This document shows, piece after piece, positions 41,526 to 49,092 of a stretch of 64,000 nt of DNA. The translations under genes were made by a program, and so were the position numbers. This DNA comes from Methylogaea oryzae (GTDB lineage Bacteria > Pseudomonadota > Gammaproteobacteria > Methylococcales > Methylococcaceae). The number at the start of each line of letters is the position of its first letter. Within the stretch, counting starts at the first letter, position 1. Location of the stretch: assembly GCF_019669985.1 (NCBI RefSeq), contig NZ_AP019782.1, positions 2,660,001 through 2,724,000 on the forward strand, written 5' to 3'. Below the pieces are notes generated by a model that worked only from the letters and a program-made list of their open reading frames with translations, was not told the origin of the DNA and did not search any database.

Positions 41526-43112
41526 ATGAAAGCGAATAAGAAACTGGGCCTGCGTTCTGGCGCAACCTTGGGCGCCGCGGCCCTGGTCTTTTCGGCCGGC
41601 GCAGCCGCCGCCGATAAAGAACTGCTGGACATGTTGGTGAAGAACGGCGCGATCAACAAAACGCAGTACGACACTTTGCTGAAGAAAGCCGATCTTTCCA
41701 AATCGGACGTCAAGGACGCCCATGCCGGCAACGCCCACGTGGTGCTGGGCGACAAGGGGCTGGAAATCGGCAGCAACGACGGCAACTTCAAAGCCGCCAT
41801 CGGCGGACGCCTGCAGCTCGACGGCCAAACCAACTGGAACAGCCATAACCTTCCGAACGCCACCGGCGCGAACACCACCAACGCATTGGCCGACGGCACC
41901 AGCCTGCGCCGCGCCCGTCTGCACGCGGAAGGCACCTTCTTCAAGGATTACGATTACAAATTCGAGTACGACTTCACCCGCGGCCCCGGCACCACGGCGG
42001 CCGGCGTGACCGACGCCTATATCCGTTGGAACGCGCTGAAGCCTTTCGCTCTGACGGTGGGTCAATTCAAAGAGCCGTTCAGCTTGGAAGAAGCCACCAG
42101 CAACCGCTTCCTGACCTTCATCGAACGCAACATGGCGGTCAACGCCTTCTCCGACAACCCCAACGCCTACCGTATCGGCGCCATGGGCTCCTATTCCGAA
42201 CAGCGCTGGATGGCCGCCGGTGCGTTGATGTCCGAATCCGTCGGCGGTTCCGGCTTGACCTGTAACGCCGCCGGCACTTGCACCAACGTCAACGGCGCCA
42301 CGCTGTACAACACCAGCTCGGTCAACACCAACGGCAACGCCAACCGCAACAACGGCAGCGGCAACAGCAGCTGGGACGTCACGGGCCGCGTAGCGGGCCG
42401 CCCCTGGTACAACAGCGAAACCGAATTCCTGCATGTCGGTGCTTCCGGTTCGTATCGCACCATCAACAACAATTACACCGGCAACAGCGCCTTCAACAAC
42501 GGCGGCACGCTGTTCGCTGCCTCCATCGGCAACGTGGACCGCACCGCCCTCCTCAACACCGGCAACCTGACCAAGGGCAACAAAGGCGCCGCGGGCTCTT
42601 ACGAACTGGATCATTACACCCGGTTCGGCGCGGAAAGCGCCTTGGTGTACGGACCGTTCTCCATGCAGGGCGAATATATCCGCACCGGCCTGCAGGGCAA
42701 CGGCTATAAGGACGAGGTGCTGGAAGGCTACTACGGCTACGGCAGCTACTTCCTGACCGGCGAATCCCGCAAGTACAAAGCCAGCACCGGCGCGTGGGAC
42801 CGCATCACGCCGAGCCGCAACTTCGACATGAACGGCGGCTGGGGCGCCTGGGAAGTGGCGGCCGGTTACGACTACCTGAACCTGAAGGACGGCACGGTGA
42901 ACGGCGGCCGGGCTCAGACCGCGAAAATCGGCCTGAACTGGTATCCCAACTCCCACGTCCGCCTGATGGCCAACTACGTCCACGTGTTGAACATCGATAC
43001 GGCGCCGACCGCATCGGGCACGACGGTTGTCAACCAACCCGGCGCGCGCTCCCAGGCCTTCAACAACACCAACCCGGACATGCTGCAATTCCGCGCTCAA
43101 GTGGATTTCTAA
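41526..43112 (+). CDS. Phosphate-selective porin, OprP/OprO type
   Basis: A 528-residue outer-membrane protein. A 29-residue signal peptide ends in GAAAA; a short helical N-terminus (LLDMLVKNGAINKTQYDTLLKK) resembles the coiled-coil found in this porin family. The barrel has the OprP signature regions (GRLQLDGQTNW, LRRARLHAEGTFFKDYDYKFEYDF, VGQFKEPFSLEEATSN) and ends in phenylalanine, as outer-membrane barrels do. One extracellular loop near residue 270 is very Asn/Thr/Gly-rich. ATG 41526 has AAGGGGAG upstream. The Pho box upstream makes phosphate or polyphosphate uptake the probable role. Confidence 0.93.
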   Translation: MKANKKLGLRSGATLGAAALVFSAGAAAADKELLDMLVKNGAINKTQYDTLLKKADLSKSDVKDAHAGNAHVVLGDKGLEIGSNDGNFKAAIGGRLQLDGQTNWNSHNLPNATGANTTNALADGTSLRRARLHAEGTFFKDYDYKFEYDFTRGPGTTAAGVTDAYIRWNALKPFALTVGQFKEPFSLEEATSNRFLTFIERNMAVNAFSDNPNAYRIGAMGSYSEQRWMAAGALMSESVGGSGLTCNAAGTCTNVNGATLYNTSSVNTNGNANRNNGSGNSSWDVTGRVAGRPWYNSETEFLHVGASGSYRTINNNYTGNSAFNNGGTLFAASIGNVDRTALLNTGNLTKGNKGAAGSYELDHYTRFGAESALVYGPFSMQGEYIRTGLQGNGYKDEVLEGYYGYGSYFLTGESRKYKASTGAWDRITPSRNFDMNGGWGAWEVAAGYDYLNLKDGTVNGGRAQTAKIGLNWYPNSHVRLMANYVHVLNIDTAPTASGTTVVNQPGARSQAFNNTNPDMLQFRAQVDF

Positions 43113-43157
43113 TCCACACCTCGTATCACTCGTAGACGCTCGTCGTCTTTCCTTTCA

Positions 43158-43184
43158 CCCCGCCCGCAAGGCGGGGTTTTTTTT
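43158..43184 (+). terminator. Intrinsic terminator of the porin gene
   Basis: CCCCGCC (43158-43164), 5-nt loop, GGCGGGG (43170-43176), then eight T on the plus strand. It is 45 bp past the stop codon. Confidence 0.92.
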
Positions 43185-43294
43185 GCTTTGAAAAAACCCA
43201 AGCTCTCGGCCCAGCTGAAGGCCGGCCCGCCGCCTCCCAATCGAAGCCCGTTTCCGAGTAACATGCGCAGCCTGCGCCGCTTCCGCCTCCGCCC

Positions 43295-44065
43295 ATGAAC
43301 GACGACCAACTGCTCCGCTACAGCCGCCAAATCCTCCTGCCGCAAATCGACGTGGACGGACAGGAAAAGCTCCTGGCCGCCAAAGTGCTCATCATCGGCG
43401 CCGGCGGCCTGGGATCGCCCGCCGCCATGTATCTGGCCGCCGGCGGCATCGGCCGTATCGCTATCAGCGACCACGACGCGGTGGACCTGTCCAACCTGCA
43501 ACGGCAGATCCTCCACGGCACGCCCGACATCGGCCGGCCAAAAACCGAGTCGGCGCGGGATGCCCTGGCGCGTTTGAACCCGGAGGCGGAAGTGATCGCC
43601 ATTCCCCGCAAGCTGGAAGGCGAGGAACTGGAGCGGCAGGTCGCCGCGGCGGACGTGGTGCTGGACTGCTGCGACAACTTCGCCACCCGCTTCGCGGTGA
43701 ACGCCGCCTGCGTGAAGGCCGGCACGCCGCTAGTGTCCGGCGCGGTGATCCGCTTCGAAGGCCAGGTGGCCGTGTTCACACCGGGCCGCGACGACGGCCC
43801 CTGCTACAACTGCCTCTACCCGGACCAGGGCGAAATGGACGCATCCTGCGTGCGCAATGGCGTCATCGCCCCCCTGCCCGGCATCGTCGGCGCCATGCAG
43901 GCATTGGAAGCCATGAAGCTGATCCTCGGCCTGGGCCGTTCCCTGGCCGGCCGGCTGCTGCTGCTGGACGCCCTGAGCATGGAATGGCGCAGCCTGCGGC
44001 TGCCGCGCAATGCCGACTGTCCCACTTGCGGCGGAGATAGCCAAGCCCGAGGGCGGAATTCATAA
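43295..44065 (+). CDS. moeB: MoeB/ThiF-family adenylyltransferase
   Basis: A 256-residue E1-like enzyme that adenylates the C-terminus of a small sulfur-carrier protein (MoaD or ThiS). It has the nucleotide-binding motif VLIIGAGGLGSPAAMYLA, the ATP-contacting DLSNLQRQILH and GRPKTESA, the acidic VVLDCCDNFATR, and two CxxC zinc pairs (CYNCLYP and CPTCGG). No rhodanese domain is fused. Length is that of MoeB; ThiF cannot be excluded because no moa or thi gene is nearby. It runs in the same direction as the EboD-like gene 65 bp on. Confidence 0.9.
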   Translation: MNDDQLLRYSRQILLPQIDVDGQEKLLAAKVLIIGAGGLGSPAAMYLAAGGIGRIAISDHDAVDLSNLQRQILHGTPDIGRPKTESARDALARLNPEAEVIAIPRKLEGEELERQVAAADVVLDCCDNFATRFAVNAACVKAGTPLVSGAVIRFEGQVAVFTPGRDDGPCYNCLYPDQGEMDASCVRNGVIAPLPGIVGAMQALEAMKLILGLGRSLAGRLLLLDALSMEWRSLRLPRNADCPTCGGDSQARGRNS

Positions 44066-44130
44066 TAATGCGGCCGGCGACAGCGGCCGAACCTGCCGGA
44101 CCAACAAGGACAAGGAGAATAGGGAAAGCG

Positions 44131-45378
44131 ATGTTTTCAAGTAACGAAGGACGAAGGAACCCGCCCGCCCAAGGCGTCGGCGCAACGGCGGCGCCGATTG
44201 ATGGGAAACCCCTGGTCGATGCGCTCTGGCAGCGCTTCAGCGTCGATTTCGACTATCCGGTAGTGTTCACCCGCAACGCGTTCAGCCCGTCCAATCCGGC
44301 GTTGGCGGACATGCTGAGCCGCAAGGAAAACGGCCGCCGGCACCGGGTAGCCGCCGTCATCGACGAAGGCGTGGCGCAAGCGCTGCCCCATTTGGCTGAG
44401 CGCATCGCCGACTACGCCGCCGCCCACCCCGAACGCATGGAGCTGGCGGCGGCGCCCCTGGTCCTGCCGGGCGGCGAGCCGTGCAAGAACTACCCGGCCC
44501 TGGTGCCGCGCCTGCAACATTGGCTGCGGGAACAGCGCATCGACCGGCAATCCTTTTTGCTGGCGGTGGGCGGCGGTGCGCTGCTGGACTTGGCCGGTTT
44601 CGCCGCCGCCGCCGCCCATCGCGGCGTGCGACTGCTGCGCCTGCCCTCCACCGTGCTGGCGCAAAGCCATTCCGCCATGGGCGTGAAAAACGGCGTCAAC
44701 GCTTTCGGCGTGAAGAATTTCCTCGGCAGCTTCGCCCCGCCTTTCGGCGTCATCGCCGACTTCGACTTCCTCGACACGCTGGAGCCGCGCGACGCCCGCG
44801 CCGGCCTGGCGGAAGCGGTTAAAGCGGCGGCCATCCGCGACAGCGACTTCTGGTCGTGGCTGGAGGACAACGCCGCGGCCCTGGCGGAATTCGATCCCGC
44901 CGCCACGGAAACCCTGATCCGCCGCTGCGCCGCCCTGAATCTGGAACACGTCGGCCGGGGCGGCGACCCCTTCGAATTCGGCAGCGCCAGCCCGCTGGAC
45001 TTCGGCCAGTGGGCCGCCCACAAGCTGGAGTCCCTCACCCACCACGCCTTGCGCCACGGCGAAGCGATCGCCATCGGCATGGCCCTGGACGCCCGCTACT
45101 CGGCGGAAACCGGGCTGTTGCCCGCCTCCGGCGCCGACCGCCTGTGCGCCCTGCTGGAGCGGCTGGGCTTCCGGCTGTGGGACGCCGCCCTGGAGCGCCA
45201 CGACAAGCACGGCCGCGCCCTGGTCATGGACGGCCTGGACGAATTCCGCCAACACCTGGGCGGCGAGCTGAGCCTCACGCTGCTGTCCGATTTGGGCCGG
45301 GGCGTGAACGGCTGCCGGGTGGGGATGGCCGCCATGGAACGGTCCCTGGAATGGCTGCGCACCAGAGCGATGCGATGA
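44131..45378 (+). CDS. EboD-type sugar-phosphate cyclase (dehydroquinate synthase-like)
   Basis: A 415-residue member of the dehydroquinate synthase superfamily that differs from AroB and matches EboD-type proteins: FSVDFDYPVVFTRNAFSPSN, PLVLPGGEPCKNYPALV, AVGGGALLDLAGFAAAAAHRG, SAMGVKNGVNAFGVKNFLG, RAGLAEAVKAAAIRD, and the metal-site histidines in HKLESLTHHALRHGEA. In cyanobacteria and others EboD belongs to a six-gene ebo cluster that helps move polyketide- or indole-type metabolites across the membrane; here no other ebo gene is seen. The ATG at 44131 was chosen for the upstream AAGGAG and AGGGA; the frame is open 21 codons further up. Confidence 0.85.
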   Translation: MFSSNEGRRNPPAQGVGATAAPIDGKPLVDALWQRFSVDFDYPVVFTRNAFSPSNPALADMLSRKENGRRHRVAAVIDEGVAQALPHLAERIADYAAAHPERMELAAAPLVLPGGEPCKNYPALVPRLQHWLREQRIDRQSFLLAVGGGALLDLAGFAAAAAHRGVRLLRLPSTVLAQSHSAMGVKNGVNAFGVKNFLGSFAPPFGVIADFDFLDTLEPRDARAGLAEAVKAAAIRDSDFWSWLEDNAAALAEFDPAATETLIRRCAALNLEHVGRGGDPFEFGSASPLDFGQWAAHKLESLTHHALRHGEAIAIGMALDARYSAETGLLPASGADRLCALLERLGFRLWDAALERHDKHGRALVMDGLDEFRQHLGGELSLTLLSDLGRGVNGCRVGMAAMERSLEWLRTRAMR

Positions 45379-45478
45379 ATGCGCGCCCGCAGCCGTGGAC
45401 TCCGCCGTGACAGGAGGAATCCATAGGCTCGAGGCAAATAGCGAAAACCTCAGCGGCACCGGACAGCGGGGATCGAGC

Positions 45479-46315
45479 ATGCTGCAACGACTTTTATGCC
45501 TGGTACTGCTCTCGGCGCCGGTCCAGGGCTTCGCCGACAAGCGCGCGACGGCCGACGTCAAACCGCAACACTCTTCGGCGCTGACGCAACTCACCCAAGC
45601 CAGGGTGGTGGACTTGTCCCATAAGCTGGACACCGGCATACCGCACTGGGCCGGTTTCCGGCCGGCCACCCGCACGGTGCTTTACGACTACCCGACCGAC
45701 GGCTTCCTCGCTGAGGAATATTGCCACGTCGGCCAATGGGGCACCCATGTCGACCCGCCCGGCCACTTCTTCCCCCAAGGCCGCAGGCTCGACGACATCG
45801 AGCCCAAGGAAATGATCCTGCCCCTGGCGGTCATCGACGTGCACGAACAAGCCGCGGCCGATCCCGATTACAGCGTCACCGTGGACGACATCCGGCGCTG
45901 GGAGAAAAAACACGGCCCGATTCCGCCAGGCGGTTTTGTCGCCCTGCGCACCGACTGGTCGCAACGCTGGCCGGACCAAGAGAAAATGCTGAACCGGGAC
46001 GCCAACGGCGTCATGCACTACCCGGGCTGGTCGCTGGACGCCTTGCGCTATCTGTACGAAATCCGAGGAATCACCGCATCGGGCCACGAAACCACCGACA
46101 CCGGCCCCGGCACGGCCGTCAGCGCCAAGGACTATTCCCACGAGTCCTACATCCTGGGAAAAGACCGCTACCAGATAGAGCTGTTGGCAAACCTGGACCA
46201 GGTTCCCGAATCCGGCGCCATCGCCATCGTCACCTGGCCCAATGTCGCCCGAGGCTCCGGCTTTCCCGCCCGGGTTTTGGCGCTGGTGCCGAACCCGTCC
46301 GGCGAGCCTCGCTAA
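45479..46315 (+). CDS. Exported cyclase-family (kynurenine formamidase-like) hydrolase
   Basis: A 278-residue protein with an N-terminal signal peptide (MLQRLLCLVLLSAPVQGFA) and a Cyclase domain (PF04199). The metal-binding motif is present as HVGQWGTHVDPPGHF (HxGTHxDxPxHF) with HETTDTGPGTAV further on. The family includes bacterial kynurenine formamidase and isatin hydrolase; export to the periplasm is unusual for those and the substrate is unknown. GGGGA precedes the ATG by 6 bp. It starts 100 bp after the EboD-like gene in the same direction. Confidence 0.85.
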   Translation: MLQRLLCLVLLSAPVQGFADKRATADVKPQHSSALTQLTQARVVDLSHKLDTGIPHWAGFRPATRTVLYDYPTDGFLAEEYCHVGQWGTHVDPPGHFFPQGRRLDDIEPKEMILPLAVIDVHEQAAADPDYSVTVDDIRRWEKKHGPIPPGGFVALRTDWSQRWPDQEKMLNRDANGVMHYPGWSLDALRYLYEIRGITASGHETTDTGPGTAVSAKDYSHESYILGKDRYQIELLANLDQVPESGAIAIVTWPNVARGSGFPARVLALVPNPSGEPR

Positions 46316-46324
46316 AAAATCCTG

Positions 46325-46413
46325 TAGGGTACGCACCGCGTACCTAAACCACCGTTAATGGTACGCAATGCGTACCTAAACCACCGTTAATGGTACGCAA
46401 TGCGTACCCTACC
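46325..46413. repeat. 32-bp tandem repeat with palindromic units
   Basis: Two full 32-bp units and one truncated unit begin at 46328, 46360 and 46392. Each holds GGTACGCAATGCGTACC (first copy with ACCG in the middle), a near-perfect palindrome, followed by TAAACCACCGTTAAT. The array is bounded by TGTAGGGTACGCA on the left and TGCGTACCCTAC on the right, so the whole also forms an inverted repeat. It lies between the convergent cyclase and DUF1906 genes and may end transcription from either side. Confidence 0.8.
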
Positions 46414-46417
46414 GAGC

Positions 46418-47071
46418 TTATTTCGCCAACCACAATACCTGCCCGTTTTTGTAATCGTTTTGCGTCACATCCACGTCGATGTCCACACCATTGACGGTAA
46501 GCGACGGATAGAGCTGGATGAGCTGATAACCGCGGCTTTCCACATTGGGCACATTGCTTTGCGAGCGCCAATAATGCTGAAAACTGAGGCTGGAATAGAG
46601 CTGCTGGCTGGTCAACAAACTCTCGCTCCCCACATAGATTCCCGGAACATAGCCGGCGCTTTGCACCGCTGCATACCAGGCATTGCAGTACGCGATAACA
46701 TCCGCCGAACTGGCTGCGTTGTTCACGCCCTCCAAATCCAGCCACACATTGACGCTGGAAGGAAAACCCACACTCTTGGCATTAGCGGCGGCGTTGACGC
46801 CGTTGCTGGTTCCCAGCGCCGCGCTTGGCGTCCAGCCGGCAGGAGCCACGTGCTGCACCGCCATCAAAGCCAAACCCGCCGCCAAAATATCGTTTGCCTC
46901 CCCTGAGGTTAAATCCCCTTTAGGCTCCGGTGTACTACGTGACAAATACCGCACACAAAACTTATAGCCATCACCGACAAATTTCTGCGCCGTGGCCGAT
47001 GAAATCACCGTATTGGCATCGAACCCCAACAAACCGGGGGCGGCGCTTTGGACTTTTCCGGGGAGAGACAT
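46418..47071 (-). CDS. DUF1906 glycoside-hydrolase-like protein
   Basis: A 217-residue protein with the DUF1906 (Rv2525c-like, GH25-related) barrel. Visible motifs are LLGFDANTVISSATAQKFV, the acidic pair in VNVWLDLEG, GYVPGIYVGSESLL and VDIDVDVTQND near the C-terminus. The fold resembles lysozyme-like hydrolases, but substrates are not known for most members. No signal peptide is seen with ATG 47071, which has GAGGAAAC upstream; 18 upstream codons are open but unlikely. Next on the same strand upstream is a membrane protein with an internal repeat. Confidence 0.85.
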   Translation of the reverse strand: MSLPGKVQSAAPGLLGFDANTVISSATAQKFVGDGYKFCVRYLSRSTPEPKGDLTSGEANDILAAGLALMAVQHVAPAGWTPSAALGTSNGVNAAANAKSVGFPSSVNVWLDLEGVNNAASSADVIAYCNAWYAAVQSAGYVPGIYVGSESLLTSQQLYSSLSFQHYWRSQSNVPNVESRGYQLIQLYPSLTVNGVDIDVDVTQNDYKNGQVLWLAK

Positions 47072-47166
47072 AACTGTTTCCTCTATTTTTAAAACAAAAA
47101 AGGAGTCGGCGACCAAAAAACTCAAACAAACCTGATAAGTGGGTAGCGGAAAGTTGCTTTGTGTTC

Positions 47167-47251
47167 CGCGTAGGTTGGGGTGAGTCGGCGAACCCCAACG
47201 TTTTACGCTGCGGCATTATGTTGGGCTTCCTGCCGTCAGCCCAACCTACCG
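47167..47251. repeat. Inverted-repeat intergenic element (GTAGGTTGGG type)
   Basis: The ends GCGTAGGTTGGGG and CCCAACCTACCGCG are near-complementary. Inside, GAACCCCAACG and GTTGGGCTT repeat the theme. Elements with such GTAGGTTGGG ends are widely scattered between genes in many proteobacteria. It fills most of the 238 bp between the DUF1906 start and the end of the membrane-protein gene. Confidence 0.6.
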
Positions 47252-47309
47252 CGCTGGTGCACCGCCTATAAAACCACCTTGGGGGAACCGGAACCGCTGC
47301 TGGCCGGCG

Positions 47310-48590
47310 TCAGCCATTGGCCGACGGCAGCTTGAACCCTAGGTACGTGCCGGAACTGATCCCCATCAGCGACAGCAGGGTGGTGTCGAACTCCGGCATG
47401 GCGAGGGTTTTCCAAACGTTGTAGATGAACACCACGCCCAGCACCGCCGTCCACACCACCATCTGGAAACGGTGGAAGCTCATGGCGGAACCGTCGCGCA
47501 GGATGTCGTTCCAGAACGAGTCGCTCTTGGCCGGCGCATCCAGGGCGGCCAACTGCTTCTGGATATCCGCCAAGCGCTTCTGGGTGGAAGCCACCACCCC
47601 GTTCCAACCGAGCGCGGCGACGGAGTCCTGCTTCTGCAACTGGCCGGCGTCGGCGATCTGCGCTTCCAACTGCTTGGCCGCGTCGATCAATTCGCTACGT
47701 TGCGCCAAGGTATCGCGGGAGGCGTCGATCAAAGCCGAACCCAAGGCGGTGCCGGCGCCCATGCCCATCAGCACCAGCGTGCTGGTGGTGATGGTGTCCA
47801 AGGCGTTGGTGATCAGCCAGATGAACAGGAAAGAGCCGGTGATGAGGAAAAACCAGAACGCCATTTGGCAGCGGGCCAGGCTCCACGGCTTGCTGGCGGG
47901 ATCTTCCGACTCGCCCCGATCGCGCAGCAGATCGGTGGTGCGGATTTTCCGGATAAAAATCCACATGAGCAGCGCCAACACCAATGAGCTGGCGATGAAC
48001 CACCCCTCCTTGATGCGCTGTAAACGGACTTTATGGTCCAAATCCTTATCCAGAGCCCCCTCCCTGGCCACCGGCACGATATAGCCGTCCACCAGCCCAA
48101 CCCGCACCGTCACGGGTTTCTGGAAAAACTCCCGCAGCCGGGGAGACCCCAGCAGCCGCGCCCAAGCGTCTTTGTTCACGTCCTGGTCGTATTCCAGCTT
48201 GAAACGCACCTTGCCCAGGCCGGACACATTCCCCGCCGACGCCCCCTCCACCCGCTCCGGCTTGGACTCCGCCAACTTGTTGCCGTCCAAATACAAAGCC
48301 AGATTCTGCTCTTCGCAGGCGCCGTCGATTTTTCTGCCGTCCTGGTCCAGGCACTTGGCCCGGTTGGCCAGTAACCGAGCATCCCGCAAATAAGCCACCA
48401 GGGTATCGTCGATGCCCACCACAAAAGGCTGCTCCGACTTGGCTTCGCCGACAGCGTTCATGGTGGTTTTGTCATCCACTTCCGGCTCCCGGTTCTCCAG
48501 GTACAACCCCACCAGCTGCGACTCCCCATCGGCCAATGCCGTGCCGGAAAGCAGCAAAGCCAGACCGATCGTCATCACCCGCTTCAACAT
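47310..48590 (-). CDS. Signal-peptide membrane protein with internally duplicated membrane module
   Basis: A 426-residue protein that I do not recognise by name. Residues 1-21 are a signal peptide, 22-195 a soluble, probably periplasmic region with KVRFKLEYDQDVNKDAWARL, and 197-213 a membrane segment. Two similar modules follow at about 237-287 and 371-421; each begins Ser-x-x-Arg-x-Gln-Met, has a long hydrophobic stretch, and ends Thr-x-Leu-x-Leu-Met-Gly-x3-Gly-Thr-x-Leu-Gly. Between them is a coiled coil rich in Ala, Gln and Leu (290-350). ATG 48590 has GGGAGAC upstream. The DUF1906 gene is next downstream, 238 bp away. Confidence 0.8.
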   Translation of the reverse strand: MLKRVMTIGLALLLSGTALADGESQLVGLYLENREPEVDDKTTMNAVGEAKSEQPFVVGIDDTLVAYLRDARLLANRAKCLDQDGRKIDGACEEQNLALYLDGNKLAESKPERVEGASAGNVSGLGKVRFKLEYDQDVNKDAWARLLGSPRLREFFQKPVTVRVGLVDGYIVPVAREGALDKDLDHKVRLQRIKEGWFIASSLVLALLMWIFIRKIRTTDLLRDRGESEDPASKPWSLARCQMAFWFFLITGSFLFIWLITNALDTITTSTLVLMGMGAGTALGSALIDASRDTLAQRSELIDAAKQLEAQIADAGQLQKQDSVAALGWNGVVASTQKRLADIQKQLAALDAPAKSDSFWNDILRDGSAMSFHRFQMVVWTAVLGVVFIYNVWKTLAMPEFDTTLLSLMGISSGTYLGFKLPSANG

Positions 48591-49092
48591 ACCGTCTCCC
48601 ATAAAAATCCCCACTCCTCCCATCCATTGAACAGCCGGTGCCGATCGGATGAACATAGCCGGCTTAGGCGCGCGCGTTCATCCTTCTTGTTATCGAATCG
48701 AAGCGCGCGCGGCCACGCGGTTGCGCCGCGAATCGCCGGCCGAATTCAAGGTGGGCAAGCTACAGGGCCAGCCGGAACCAGACAAGTCAGCCCAAGCTGA
48801 TTATGTTGTACGCTCTGGCTTACACGAGAGGAGGACAACCGCGCTTGTCCTTTGCGGAGAGCCGTACCCCAGCGGCCGAGCACTGCAACGCAGGCTCGGG
48901 CGACACGGGCTTCCCGCACAGACCTGACTTTTGGAAAGCCTCCTGCCGGTCATCGCCCGCCAAGGGCTCGGCGGAAATAAGGGGAAGGCGAAAATTGAAG
49001 AAAGACGCGGCGCTTGATCCCAGGCCGTTTTACCGCCCCCGCCAGTCTTGCTAGACTCTGCCCCCGCACCACCGACTACACAACGCACCTCC
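48591..49092. other. 502-bp gap between divergent genes, with predicted RNA structure
   Basis: No convincing gene was found: open frames here lack ribosome sites and recognisable motifs. The stretch 48808-48899 is highly structured: GTACG/CGTAC (48808-48812, 48863-48867) continued by CTC/GAG closes a 60-nt unit holding the hairpin GGACAA/TTGTCC (48833-48850), and a second hairpin, CCGAGC-a-CTGC/GCAG-GCTCGG, lies at 48876-48899. It precedes the ATPase-metA pair by about 190 bp. No known riboswitch consensus was seen. Promoters for both flanking genes must also lie here. Confidence 0.45.

Noticed and set aside
42308-42375. AAC-rich stretch that looks like a DGR template repeat
   Set aside because: It is in frame within the porin and codes for an Asn-rich surface loop; it lacks the flanking RGGSW and GFR coding sequence expected of a template for the NACHT-FGE gene.
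48649-49054. Small open frames (92 and 83 codons) in the metA upstream gap
   Set aside because: No ribosome site, no recognisable motif, Arg-rich composition, and the frames overlap strong predicted RNA stems.
48591-49092. SAM, SAH or cobalamin riboswitch before metA
   Set aside because: No consensus cores or B12 box were seen; the structure found matches none that I know.
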